Source: Mactra quadrangularis
Taxonomy: Eukaryota > Mollusca > Bivalvia > Venerida > Mactridae
NCBI GenBank assembly: GCA_025267735.1
Contig: CM046303.1
Coordinates: 34,758,380 to 34,822,379, forward strand
Length of the DNA: 64,000 bases
Reading direction: 5' to 3'
Numbering within the stretch: the stretch's first letter is position 1; each line of letters starts with the position of its first letter. The notes under the pieces were generated by a model that worked only from the letters and a program-made list of their open reading frames with translations, was not told where the DNA came from and searched no databases. The translations under genes and the position numbers were made by a program. Below, in pieces: positions 1 through 11,104 of the stretch.

Positions 1-1620
1 GTATACATAATTATATATTTTTTAATAAAAAAATAAGTTCAGGACATCGTTCCTCCAGCACTCCAGTGCTTTGATTTATCATAAGTCATGCCAATCACAT
101 TTTAGCCAAAATAGTTTATGTTAATGTTTATTTGACCATTGAGCCTCTATTTGTCAATAATGAAAATGAAACTTATTACACTCGACTAAGAAGGATTTTA
201 TTTAGTGATATGGTACCGAAAATATATCGTCTGCAAAATTCAAGATGGCTGAAAGATATAAGGAAAGAGTTGTCAACAGAATCATCAATAAACGCAATGA
301 AATGTTGAAAAGAGGCGTTTGGTGTGGGATAAGGCATGCAGTGGGGCTGGGTATTACAGAATTAGGGTCAAATGTCAACCCGAGACTTCATCCCGCAACC
401 ACTATGTGCACAGAGTGATGAATCTATTCTCATGCAATGTTATTTTTTATCATAATTCATGCCTATCACATTTGTGCCATGAAATTTTTAAATTGTAATG
501 TTCTGGATTTGACCATTGAGCCTCTATTTGTCAATAATGAAAATGAGACTTTTTATTTACAACAACGTAGGATTTTATTTAGTTGAATGTTACCGAAAAT
601 ATATCGTCTGTAAAATTAAAGATGGCGGGGAGTATTGTCAACAGAATCTTTAAAAAATGCCATTTAAATGTTTAAAGGGGATATTTGGTGTTGGCTGGGG
701 CATGCAGAGGGGCTGGGCTGGCCAAATATTGGAGAAATAGGGTGAAATGCTAACCCCAGACTTCATCCCGCAGCCATGTACACACGGTGATGAATCAATT
801 CTCATGCAATGTGATTTTTTATCATAAGTCATGCCAATCACATTTTAGCCAAAATAGTTTATGTTGTAATGTTTATTTGACCATTGATCCTCTTTTTGTC
901 AATAATGAAAATTAAACTTATAATTTTTGACTAAGAAGGATTTTATTTAGTGATATGGTACCGAAAATATATCGTCTGCAAAATTTAAGATGACTGAAAG
1001 ATATAAGGAAAGAGATGTTAACAGAATCCTCCATAAATGCCAATTAAATGTTGAAAAGAGGTGTTTGGTGTGGGATAGGGTATGCACTGGGGATAGGCTG
1101 GCTAAATATTGCAGAATTAGGGTCAAATGTCAACCCGAGACTTCATCCCGCAACCACTATGTGCACAGAGTGATGTATCAATTATCAAGCAATGTTATTT
1201 TTTATCATAATACATGCCTATCACATTCTAGCCATAATAGTTTATATTGTTATGTTCATTTGACCAGGGAGTCTCTGTATGATAAAAATATTACTTTCTA
1301 TGTACGACAGAGGATTTTTTAGTTGAATGTTACCGAAAATGTATCATCTGCAAAATTAAAGATGTTGGAAAGATATAAGGAAAGACTTGTAAACAGAATC
1401 ATCAACAAATGCCATTTTTGTGGGATTTGGTATGCAGTGAGGCTACGCTGATCAAATATTGGAGAATTAGTGTCAAATGCCCACCAAAGACTTCATATTG
1501 CAACCAGTATGTGCTGAGTGATATATAATTTCTCATGCAGTGGTATCTGTATCATTATGCATGCCTGTCACATTAGTGCCATTAAAGCTTAAGTAGTAAT
1601 GTTTTCCATTTGATCATTGA
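1..1620. repeat. Satellite-like tandem array, ~370-bp unit
   Basis: Diverged copies follow one another. The landmark CATGCC(A/T)ATCACATT recurs near 87, 458, 830, 1213 and 1560, giving spacings of about 350-385 bp, and ACCGAAAATATATCGTCTG recurs once per unit. The array is cut by the left window edge and fades out near 1,620. Short ORFs inside it are out of register between units, so it looks non-coding. Confidence 0.85.
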
Positions 1621-2785
1621 GCCTCTATTTGTCCATAATGAGAGGAAGGCGTGTGTCAGATCTACGCCCTGCGCGGGAGGTGGAGATCAACAGAGATGCA
1701 TTCTCCACTGATATTTTTGTCAAATGATATGAAAAACTGAAAGTCAAATAGCATACATAATTTTTTATCGAATAGTATGACTGCTGATATATATTCTGTA
1801 CGTTTGAAAGGCGACAAAAGAATTGAAGGTCAATATAGACGCTGTACCCTGTGGATTCACTCAATCACTATGTGAAAACGGCGAGAAAATGAATGCAACA
1901 CTTCTTGCTGAATGATCGCGTAACGACTGCAAATGACGTCAGTATCGTTCATTAATATGACGTCATTTATGACACGAGGACAAAAAATTTAGTATTACAA
2001 AAGATGTAGACGGGCAAAAAAGACTGGAGAAAAAAATGTAATTGAACATTCTAACTACTTAGGCTAATCAGGCAGACTTTTGGGGTTGAAGTCCTTGCAA
2101 AAGAAATTAAATTAATTCTACACGAAAGGATGTGTTCTCAAAAGCTCACACAAAAAAGTTGCATAAAATCGCATGTGCACATTTTGCATAAAAACACTTT
2201 TAAAACATGCTAAATTGGAAAATTTACGATGGCAATATACGGACACCATACAAGCGTTTTCCAGAAAATACGTCACAAAATGACGTCATAATATAACATT
2301 CGCACCGCCATATTTTCGAAATTATTGTGAATTATTTCCATCCTTGAATGTGAAGCTTGTTTTCAGAGAAGTTTTAATCGGTAAGCTGTCTATATGTACA
2401 TAAAACTTGTTTATAGGCTTTGCTGAATGTATATTAGAATTAAATATGGTCTTACAGCCTTCTGTCGAGTAAAAATAGGTCTTATGATATTGAGGTCAAG
2501 ACCGTCGACACACCCGTGAACCGTGTTGCTAAAATTCATTACTCTTTATTTGTATCTCTGTGAGTTTATTTGTGTGTTTCTAAAATATAAATTAAATTGT
2601 TTTTTTTCAACGTAAGATTTAATGAAAATCAAAATATGTAATAAAAACGATTTTGAATAGAGGGTTTTACTTAAAAATAAAACTACGGAAGCCGGTAATG
2701 GCCATAATGTACACGAGACACGAACTACAACCTGTCGTCATCTAAACACAACATACTAGTATTATGTAGTATTTAACGTCTCATA
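1621..2785. other. Non-genic stretch, no recognisable feature
   Basis: AT-rich sequence with scattered stops in all frames. It has several TGACGTCA-like words (for example near 1934, 1960 and 2280) but no gene, repeat pair or element end that I can support. Confidence 0.5.
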
Positions 2786-2797
2786 TGTGTGTTTTGT

Positions 2798-3100
2798 ATT
2801 TATCTTTTATATTTATTTTATTTATTGGAGTTAACGCCGTATCAACACAATTTAGGTCATTTCACGGCGTCCAGCGCACCTAACCAAGCTTTCCTGGACC
2901 ATTGTCTATAACCAGTACTTACCTACCCTTCCACAAGGCCGGAAACTTCTCCATATTATCTAATTAATGGAGGAAAATCGACATTATTGTCAAATTTTCA
3001 TGGAAGGGTATAACCTCCCCGGGTGGGATTCGAACCCGCACCCCTTCGGGCACGAGTATCCAAATCCCGGCGCGCTACCAACTGCGCTATCGACCCGGGT
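2798..3100 (-). mobile_element. tRNA-derived SINE, full length, with 12-bp target duplication
   Basis: Read on the minus strand, the element starts with a tRNA-like head: A box TAGCGCAGTTGG and B box GGTTCGAATCC. A body follows containing a GGCGTTAACTCC-type domain, and the tail is AT-rich (ATAAATAAAATAAAT). The 12-bp direct repeat TGTGTGTTTTGT lies at 2786-2797 and 3101-3112, immediately flanking it. The body resembles the Meta domain of molluscan SINEs; that assignment is from memory. The exact duplication implies a recent insertion. Confidence 0.92.
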
Positions 3101-3112
3101 TGTGTGTTTTGT

Positions 3113-5679
3113 TGAAAGATTCATAATCTAAAGACGTGAAGTAGGGTTAATTACCAAATATTACTCTTATAAAACATGTTTTGAATTGAAATTTTGACAT
3201 GGTATAATTCGGTCCCCGCTCAGTACATTTATATATCAAGAAAAGTTAACACACAAAATTTTGTACTTCAAAATCGGGGCTTAATCTCGAGAGACACTCG
3301 TCTGTAAAAACACGGACGAGCGACATATAAACATGCAAAATATACCTGAGAAACAGACATCGAGGTTGCCACTTGCTAAATCTAGTCAGATAATAATAAC
3401 TACGTAAAACAAGTAAAAATTCAAATTATAAAGAAACATGGCAATCTAACTTCTAAATGCATTTCCTGGAAAGTTTAAACCATAATGCAATTCCTATGCT
3501 TAGTTAAAAATAAAAAAAAATGTTGCATATTATTAATATTGGTTATAATGCCACATTTCTTCCTCTGAATTACTAGGATTCCTAATTTGTTTATCCATAA
3601 TAACTGGTTTGGCAATCAGCTAATGCTGTTGACAAATGAAACCGTCAGGCAGATTATTATACAATGAAATTTGAATCAATCAAAATATAAACCGATAATC
3701 ATTGTGTCAAGACGCTTTCAGTTGTAATATGTGTTTCTTTGAAAGCGCTGATAATTAAATTCTCATGTTTCATTCTGATAGAACCATGTGTGAAATCATG
3801 TCAAAGAATCTAACTCGTCAAGAACAATAAACCTATCAGATCCACGAACAAAATCAATAAACAGTTTCCATTTGTTATACACATTTTAGCCACATAACAA
3901 CACATAGCTATTAAAATTGAAACAAGACAATGGGAAACTCCAGAAAGACATACCACTGATTATGACTCAAAAGTTATAAATGACGATATCGTTGCATGTA
4001 ATTATATAGTCGATACTCTCGTAAACTCTGTATAACATGTATGTTAAATAGACAAAAAATGGCCGTCGTAATTAAATAACAAATATAAAAAAATTGTCTG
4101 CAAAGATATGGACATGGTAGCAAAATTGACAGATTTAATCTGAACATGTTTTTACAAAGGTTTACATGTGAGCTTTTGTTTTACAAAAGTGGAATGTAGC
4201 AATCAACAATAAGTATAAAGTGTCACAAATGATTGACTAATAACGATTTTACCCTTGAACATTATTCTGATATCTTAGTATTCCTTAAGTTAAATGTATA
4301 ACTTGATGAAATTATACATTAGAACCATCATTCATGGTGTAAAACTAAATATGTTTAATTTGCAGCAATATAATTTATTTTTTAATTCTCATTATGTGCC
4401 CTTATATATATTTGCTGTTTCAAATTATCAGAACAAAAAATGTATTAGAACATCATTTACAAAAATTGTTATTTTGATTATTGTAGCTTTTAATCTAATC
4501 AACATTTTAAAATCGTCAAAAAACAATTCGTACGGCTTTTGCATTGCTATCATGCTAATCGTTTAAACATAGCGTGTATACAACACGGATTTGAAGCTAA
4601 GTCACGAAAGATTTTTTATAACTCAAGATGAAGCAATATTCTAATTTGTATAACTTCTAATCAATCATTACTGTCTTTGAATCCACAAAATACGAGTCAT
4701 AACATACATGTATTGAGGTTAATGCATTCTAAAATGATATACTTATCAAAATAATATCCCTTGATAGTTTGACTTGCTAATCAAGCATGCAAAAATTGAG
4801 ATGCATTATCTTTCTTGGTTTGATATGCATTTACACATTTGCATGTAATAAAGACCCAAAAACGTCTGCTATATAATGATTATGTGTCATGTATTCACAG
4901 TTTAAAGAAATTTCTGTATGTACCTGCTCAAGAAATATCTTTTAAAAATTGCGTTGGACTGGCGATCCAGTGGTAGTCGGTTTGACCTGGAGAATCCTAA
5001 TTCAATTTTTGATGATTGGTATTGGGACTTTTTACTGATTACATTCTCCCCCCTGCCACTGTATCAAGAAACACCTCAAAGTCGCTAGTAAATCTCAATG
5101 TTAATAACTGATTAAAACAAAGCAAAAAGTTACAAAGAATTTTTGGCTTCAATTAGTTGATAGTCTGGCTGCAATGACGCGACCATATAATTTAAAAATG
5201 GGTAAAGTGCAAAAATAATTACCACACCAAATTTATTCACTTATTTAAGAACTGTGCATTTCGACATTACGTATTTCAACACATACACGAAAGTTTTCCG
5301 GCTCAATAATACATTTGGCGTCAAAATACTTAATTTAACGTTATTTTATTCAAATATCGGCGTCGATGAGTTTGCTTGTACAATATATCATCATTAATGC
5401 ATTCACTGAACAAAGGGAGGTATGAAATGTACTACAACAGTATTCCATAAGTTCTAAGCCAAGCGAATCACGAATATGTACTTTGCATTCGAGGGGAATT
5501 TGGTTTAAACCTATTTATTTAAATTCATATTAGATTGTATAAACGTTTCTTTTTACAGCATTGGATATTCTATGCAGCCTTAAAAACATATACATTTTTT
5601 TTGTAACTTTTTATTCATGATAGAGTTTGTACAATGAATATATTGTGATATCAATATGGTAAGTTTACAATAAGCAGTA
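3113..5679. other. Non-genic AT-rich stretch
   Basis: No protein with recognisable composition and no convincing splice chain was found. A 90-codon ORF at 4294-4566 is rich in I, L, N and K and looks like chance in AT-rich DNA. Confidence 0.5.
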
Positions 5680-5827
5680 TTCTTCGTTCCCCCCCAACTG
5701 CCAAAGCCCGAACAACCTCACGGCAGACGACCACACACTATCTCAATATCACGCATGTTAAACAAAGAGTATGTATTCACCGTGAAATCATTCACGCCTT
5801 GACAGCCGAGAAAAAACGAACAATACT
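5680..5827. mobile_element. Short inverted-repeat element (MITE), copy 2 of the 11.9-kb family
   Basis: The left end contains AACTGCC followed by CTCACGGCAG. The right end contains CACCGTGAAATCATTCACGC, then GACAGCC and AAAAAACGAAC. The ends are imperfect inverted repeats of each other. The same words in the same order occur at 11,925-12,144, which makes this a dispersed family. It has no coding capacity. Confidence 0.65.
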
Positions 5828-6120
5828 AATAAGATTCATTTCAGTACATACATACATCCAGTTGTACATAAAGGTACACATAAACATACAAACGAATGTA
5901 CATATGAACCCACACATACATACGTAAACAAACAAATGCATATGTAGATAGGTATACCGTAAATGATGAATTCAAGTAAGATCCGTCTTAGTTTATCCAT
6001 TTATTACAACGGAGATAAATTGTCAATATCATTTAAATGAAGTAAATATGAACTCATCATTCCCAATATACATAAATGGAGGTACATTGTCTTTAGAGAA
6101 TACAAGTATTGCCAGAAAGT

Positions 6121-6570
6121 ATCCGGATTCATATACATACATAAACATATACATATGGTGGCATATTGACAATAAATGTTTCCATCATTATTAATTGTAC
6201 CTATGTAAATACATGAGAAAGATACGGTTCTCCAGGAATGTAAATATAATAAATGACAATACATGTATATCCAGAACATATCCGGATTCACTTACATACA
6301 TAAACCAAGACATATGGTGACATATTGTCAATAAATGTTTCCATCATTATTGATTGTACTTATGTAAATACATGAGAAAGATACGGTTCTCCAGGAATGT
6401 AAATATAATAAATGACAATACATGTATAGCCAGAACATATCCGGATTCACTTACATACATAAACGTATACATATGATGACATATTGTCAATAAATGTTTC
6501 CATCATTATTGATTGTACTTATGTAAATACATGAGAAAGATACAGTTCTCCAGGAGTGAAAATATAATAA
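6121..6570. repeat. 159-bp tandem repeat, about 2.8 copies
   Basis: ATCCGGATTC starts at 6121, 6280 and 6439, exactly 159 bp apart, and the intervening text is nearly identical. Each copy contains CATCATTATTGATTGTACTT-like sequence and GAGAAAGATACGGTTCTCC. It may extend leftward as a decayed copy from about 6,040. Confidence 0.9.
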
Positions 6571-6780
6571 ATACTAAGTGATCTACATATATGTACATGA
6601 ATGTACAATTTTCACACCAATCATTACTATAGAACTTCTTAAACTGTTACAGTCATTTAATATTTAGTCAGGTTGTTTCATCTTAAAATTCTATACGTAA
6701 TTTCTGAAAAGAAACAAGTGACAATGTTTTTTTGATAAGAATAAATAAATGGTCGTGGGGTCTAATATAATTATTAAATG

Positions 6781-7018
6781 GTTAAATATGTACAAACATC
6801 TATCCTCAATATAAATTTACAGTTTTTTTAAATTTTAATCAACTTCATTGAAAAAAAAACAAATATAGTAGGATATAAGAAAGTCAAGGTCAGGATCAGT
6901 TAAATATGTACAAACATCTATCCTCAATATAAATTTACAGTTTTTTGATGTTCATCAACTCCATTGGAAGAAGAAAAGATGTAGGAGGATATAAGAAAAA
7001 CAAGGTCGGGATCAGGGA
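6781..7018. repeat. ~118-bp direct duplication near the LINE 3' end
   Basis: GTTAAATATGTACAAACATC starts at about 6781 and 6898. Each copy runs through GTAGGATATAAGAAA or GGAGGATATAAGAAA to AAGGTC(A/G)GGATCAG. It sits 280-500 bp downstream of the stop of the minus-strand LINE ORF2, so it may be a duplicated piece of that element's 3' UTR. That placement is inference. Confidence 0.75.
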
Positions 7019-7297
7019 CGTAGATATAATTCCCTGATCAGGCTAGAATAAAAGTTTATTACTAACAGTATCTATAATCAATAATGTCTTGTATTAAAAA
7101 ATGTATACATACACAGACAGGTATGTTGAAAAAAAAGAAAATAAAATACTGAAAGACCAAGAAGTGAAAGAGAGGGAGAGTGGGGAGATAGAATAGAGAG
7201 ATATATAACAGGAAGATATGGGTTGTTTGAATAGTATAGAATTCTTCCAGAGAGGCCAGTGCACAAGATAGGCCGTAATGTAACTATAACTTGTTGG

Positions 7298-10200
7298 TCA
7301 ATCTTGTTGAGGTGTGAGTTCCTCCAATGCTGGTTGCAGATGACGCCAAAGTTGTGATTTGTTTGGAGACATATATCTCCTTTCTAAGTATTTCTGAGTG
7401 TTACAGTATGATTTAATGTAAGACTTAAAAGTCGAAAGACTTGGATGGGCTGATCTCATTTTACAAGTATATATAAATCTTTTTGATAGAAGTACAAGAA
7501 AATTTTCCGCTGTTTGGATCTTTGGATTCCCAAAAATAACATCAGCTTTGGTCCAGTTTGTATTTAAATCTGGACATGATTGAGTGATCCAAGCTTTAAC
7601 AGAGAGCCAAAATTGGTCTGTGATAGGACAATCACAGAACAAATGTATCAAAGTTTCTGGGTCTTGGTTACAAAATGTGCATAATTCATTATTTCCAATT
7701 CTCATTTTATTTAGAAGGTAGTTAGTACCTAATATTCTGTGGTTAATCTTGTATTGAAACCATAAGAGTTGGGAATCATTTGTTATCTTAAAAGGTAGAT
7801 TAAAAATAAACTTCCAGGCGAAATTTTCTGCTAAGTTTAATTCCTGAGTCCATTTTGTTTTAAGTTTAAGGTTAACATTTTTCTTTAAAAAAGTGTCATA
7901 GAACGTCCTACAACCTTTTACGGCATTGGTAATAATTTTTCTTGTCAAAGGCTGTCTAACATTATATTTATCAAATGGCTCTGGGTTTATGTTATTATGA
8001 GCAAGGAAAGATCTTAATGAGTTTAGAATACTATTATACTGTAGGAAATTGGTTTTTACTTTGAAGACCTGTTTTATTTGTTCTAAGCTGAAGAAATTTC
8101 CATTGATGTCAATAAGATCACCAACTAGTAATATTCCTTTGCAAGTAAAGTTTTTGTAACAGACACTAGTTCCACCAATCTTAAAATTATTGTTGTGCCA
8201 AATAGGTAGGTTGTAGGTTTCTTGGATAGTTTTAATTTTATAAGAGTCTATTAAATCTGCATATCCTTTGAGAACACCAGACCAGAAGTTATTATCAAGA
8301 TTTATAATATTTGTTTTAACAAAATTGGTTCCATATAAGAAACACTCATTAATAAATGGATACTGAGACTTAATAAAATTTGAGTATTTTGTATTACTAG
8401 TCATAATTCTTCTCAGCCATGTGACTTTTAATGATTTGATAAAAATTTCTAAGTTGAGGATCCGTAGTCCTCCGTAATCATAGTTTTGTATAATACAATC
8501 TCTTTTGATTTTGTCGGGTTTATTATTCCAAAGGAATTTAAAGATTAAGTTTTGAATATTTGTTATAATTTCTTGGCTAGGGGTTGGCAGGCTTAGGATA
8601 AGATGATTTATTTTGGACAAAGCTAGAGTTTTTATTACTATGTTTTTGCCTATAGGAGTGAGAATTCTTTTTGACCAGACAGTGAATAAGTTCTTAATTT
8701 CATCTAATTTTGATGAATAATTTATATCAATTATTTGTTGTAAGTTTGTAGAGAATACTACTCCTAGCAGCTTAAATGTACTTTGTTCCCAATTAATTCC
8801 TAAGTCTTCACACAAAGTTAAATTTCTATTTTTGTAAGCTCCAATCCAAACAGCTTTAGTTTTATCCACATTTATTTTTAACCCTGATATGTTGGCATAG
8901 AATTTTAAAACAATCATAGTATTTCTTAATGATTTTTCAGAACCATCAAGTAAAAGAGTTGTATCATCCGCATATTGAGATACTAAAAACTCAATATCAT
9001 TAATTTCTATTCCTTTAATATTCTTATTTTGTCTTAAAAGTATTGATAAGATTTCAGCGCATATAATAAACAAATATGGTGAAAGTGGATCACCTTGTCT
9101 GCAGCCTCGATATATTGAGAACCAGTCAGAAAGGTGTCCGTTAATTATAACACAAGATGTAATGTTGTTATAAAATAACTTTATCCAAGATATAAAGTTA
9201 TTTCCGAAGTTGAAAAAAGATAAAGTTTTGTACATAAAATTCCATGAAAGAGAGTCAAAAGCGGTCGCAAAGTCAATTAATAACAGCATGCCAGGTATAT
9301 TGTACTTTTCTGTGTGAAACATGATATCATATATTAATCTTATGTTGTCTCCTATGTAACGGCCGCTTAAGAATCCAGTTTGGTCTTCATTAATAATGTT
9401 CGGCAGTATGGATTTAAGTCTATTTGCTATTGCTGACGATGCAATTTTGTATGAGACGTTTAATAAAGAAATGGGTCTCCAATTAGATAAAAATAATTTG
9501 TCCTTATTGCCTTTTGGAATGCAGGTAATGATTCCCTGTTTAAATGTTGTTGATAACTCTCCGGTATTAAAGGATTCATTAATAGATCTGACAAGAAAAT
9601 GACCAATATCTATCCAGAAAAATTTATAGAAAGATGTGGTGAAACCACTACTTCCAGGAGAAGTATTATTTTTCATTTTTTTAAGACTTGATAAAATTTC
9701 CTCATAAGTTAATGGTTCTTCTAAAATATTTTTATCTAGATCTGATATTTTTTTTAAATTTTGGCTGTCAATGGTATTGTCTAAAATGACATCTTCAACA
9801 GATTTTTCTGAGTATAAATTTTTATAGTGAGTCATAGTTTCATTGATTATTTCATTTTGATCATTTAAAAGGACTCCAGATTTAGAGTACAATTTAGACA
9901 TTGACTTAGATGTATAATTTCTATTCTCTAAGTTGCAAAAGTAATTAGTGGGTTTTTCACCTTCTGCTATCCACTTGGCCCTAGACCTAATAAGTTTACC
10001 TTCTATATGTTTGTTTCTTAATTCTATAAGTTCCTTATTTTTTTGTTCAATGGCTTCCATGTTTTGTATTTGATTTTTTGACAATTCTTGTATTTCTTGT
10101 GAAAGTTTTAACATGTTATTTGATTCATTTTTCTTTTTAAACGATGCATATGAGATAGTTTCCCCCCTTATTTCCATCAAGAGAGTTTCGAAGAATAATT

Positions 10201-11104
10201 TATCGTTAATTATAAATTTAATATCTTTATTGCAAATAACATCGATATTAATTCCTTCAATATAAAATTCTGTTGATAGATATTGTGTTTTAATACGTGC
10301 AATAAGTTCTTTGATTTGAGAGACATAATTTGTATCTTTCAGTAGAGAGTTATTGAATTTCCAATATGATGTACCCTTTGGGGCACTATTCATTTCTAAT
10401 GTAAGAGTTATCATGGAATGATCAGATCTATAGCCTGGAATATGATTAGATTGTTTTGATATTGTAAATAACGTGTTTGAAATCAAAAAGAAGTCAAGTC
10501 TGGCTAGTTTTTTTGGATTTTTCCTGCACCAGGTATAAGATTGTTTCTCTAAATTATCTTCACGCCAGCAATCAATAAGATCTAATTCTAACATCATATT
10601 TAAAACTGAATCTCTTGCTTTAGGATTATTAACATTAACATAATTATAACTGTCTATGTTTGGATCCATTACTAAATTAAAATCCCCAACTATAATGCAT
10701 TCATTATCTAAGTATAATACTTTTTCACGAATTCTTTCATAAAATAAAGGTTCGTCTTTGTTAGGACCATAAAGACAGAATAAAGAGATTTTTTTTTCAA
10801 ATGATGAAAAATGCAATATTAATAAGTTTCCATTCTCATCCTTATCCATGCTTATGTACTTGAAATCAAAATTATTATTGATTAGAATTGCAACGCCTCT
10901 AGACTGCGAGGAGAAGTTATTAAAATAACATTGGTAACCCCATTGACTCCTTATGTATGGGATGTCTTTATCTACAAAATGGGTATCTTGGATGCAATAA
11001 ATATTAAAAGACATTTTTTTCAAAAAGTTAAATACATCTAGGCGCTTTTTATGATCATTTAAGCCTTGCACATTTGCGGATATTATGGCAATTTTATCTG
11101 TCAT
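7298..11104 (-). CDS. LINE ORF2: endonuclease-reverse transcriptase, L1/Tx1-like
   Basis: This is an uninterrupted 1,268-codon ORF, about the usual size of an L1-type ORF2. Residues ~1-235 form an apurinic-type endonuclease: SANVQG near 10, QDTH near 39, GDFN near 140, and SDHSMI near 228. The reverse transcriptase follows: PGSSGF near 475, LLIDFATAFDSLSW, CRQGDPLSPYLF, and the catalytic YADD at 711-714. A C-terminal Cys/His motif (CTFCNQDPETLIHLFCDCP, around 1142-1160) is typical of this group. QDTH has Asp where many relatives have Glu. ATG 11104 is the first start in frame, and the endonuclease strand begins within ten residues of it. A 90-codon open frame upstream (11094-11363) overlaps the start by 11 bases and is probably not real. 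Family knowledge: the protein nicks target DNA and copies its own RNA there. With no stop or frameshift in 3.8 kb, the copy is young and may be active. Confidence 0.95.
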   Translation of the reverse strand: MTDKIAIISANVQGLNDHKKRLDVFNFLKKMSFNIYCIQDTHFVDKDIPYIRSQWGYQCYFNNFSSQSRGVAILINNNFDFKYISMDKDENGNLLILHFSSFEKKISLFCLYGPNKDEPLFYERIREKVLYLDNECIIVGDFNLVMDPNIDSYNYVNVNNPKARDSVLNMMLELDLIDCWREDNLEKQSYTWCRKNPKKLARLDFFLISNTLFTISKQSNHIPGYRSDHSMITLTLEMNSAPKGTSYWKFNNSLLKDTNYVSQIKELIARIKTQYLSTEFYIEGINIDVICNKDIKFIINDKLFFETLLMEIRGETISYASFKKKNESNNMLKLSQEIQELSKNQIQNMEAIEQKNKELIELRNKHIEGKLIRSRAKWIAEGEKPTNYFCNLENRNYTSKSMSKLYSKSGVLLNDQNEIINETMTHYKNLYSEKSVEDVILDNTIDSQNLKKISDLDKNILEEPLTYEEILSSLKKMKNNTSPGSSGFTTSFYKFFWIDIGHFLVRSINESFNTGELSTTFKQGIITCIPKGNKDKLFLSNWRPISLLNVSYKIASSAIANRLKSILPNIINEDQTGFLSGRYIGDNIRLIYDIMFHTEKYNIPGMLLLIDFATAFDSLSWNFMYKTLSFFNFGNNFISWIKLFYNNITSCVIINGHLSDWFSIYRGCRQGDPLSPYLFIICAEILSILLRQNKNIKGIEINDIEFLVSQYADDTTLLLDGSEKSLRNTMIVLKFYANISGLKINVDKTKAVWIGAYKNRNLTLCEDLGINWEQSTFKLLGVVFSTNLQQIIDINYSSKLDEIKNLFTVWSKRILTPIGKNIVIKTLALSKINHLILSLPTPSQEIITNIQNLIFKFLWNNKPDKIKRDCIIQNYDYGGLRILNLEIFIKSLKVTWLRRIMTSNTKYSNFIKSQYPFINECFLYGTNFVKTNIINLDNNFWSGVLKGYADLIDSYKIKTIQETYNLPIWHNNNFKIGGTSVCYKNFTCKGILLVGDLIDINGNFFSLEQIKQVFKVKTNFLQYNSILNSLRSFLAHNNINPEPFDKYNVRQPLTRKIITNAVKGCRTFYDTFLKKNVNLKLKTKWTQELNLAENFAWKFIFNLPFKITNDSQLLWFQYKINHRILGTNYLLNKMRIGNNELCTFCNQDPETLIHLFCDCPITDQFWLSVKAWITQSCPDLNTNWTKADVIFGNPKIQTAENFLVLLSKRFIYTCKMRSAHPSLSTFKSYIKSYCNTQKYLERRYMSPNKSQLWRHLQPALEELTPQQD

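Noticed and set aside
3001..3100. tRNA gene on the minus strand
   Set aside because: The A and B boxes belong to a SINE head. The cloverleaf is incomplete, and the unit is flanked by target duplications with a SINE body attached.
9396..9602. Plus-strand 68-codon ORF
   Set aside because: Lies antisense within the reverse transcriptase region of the intact LINE ORF2; a shadow.
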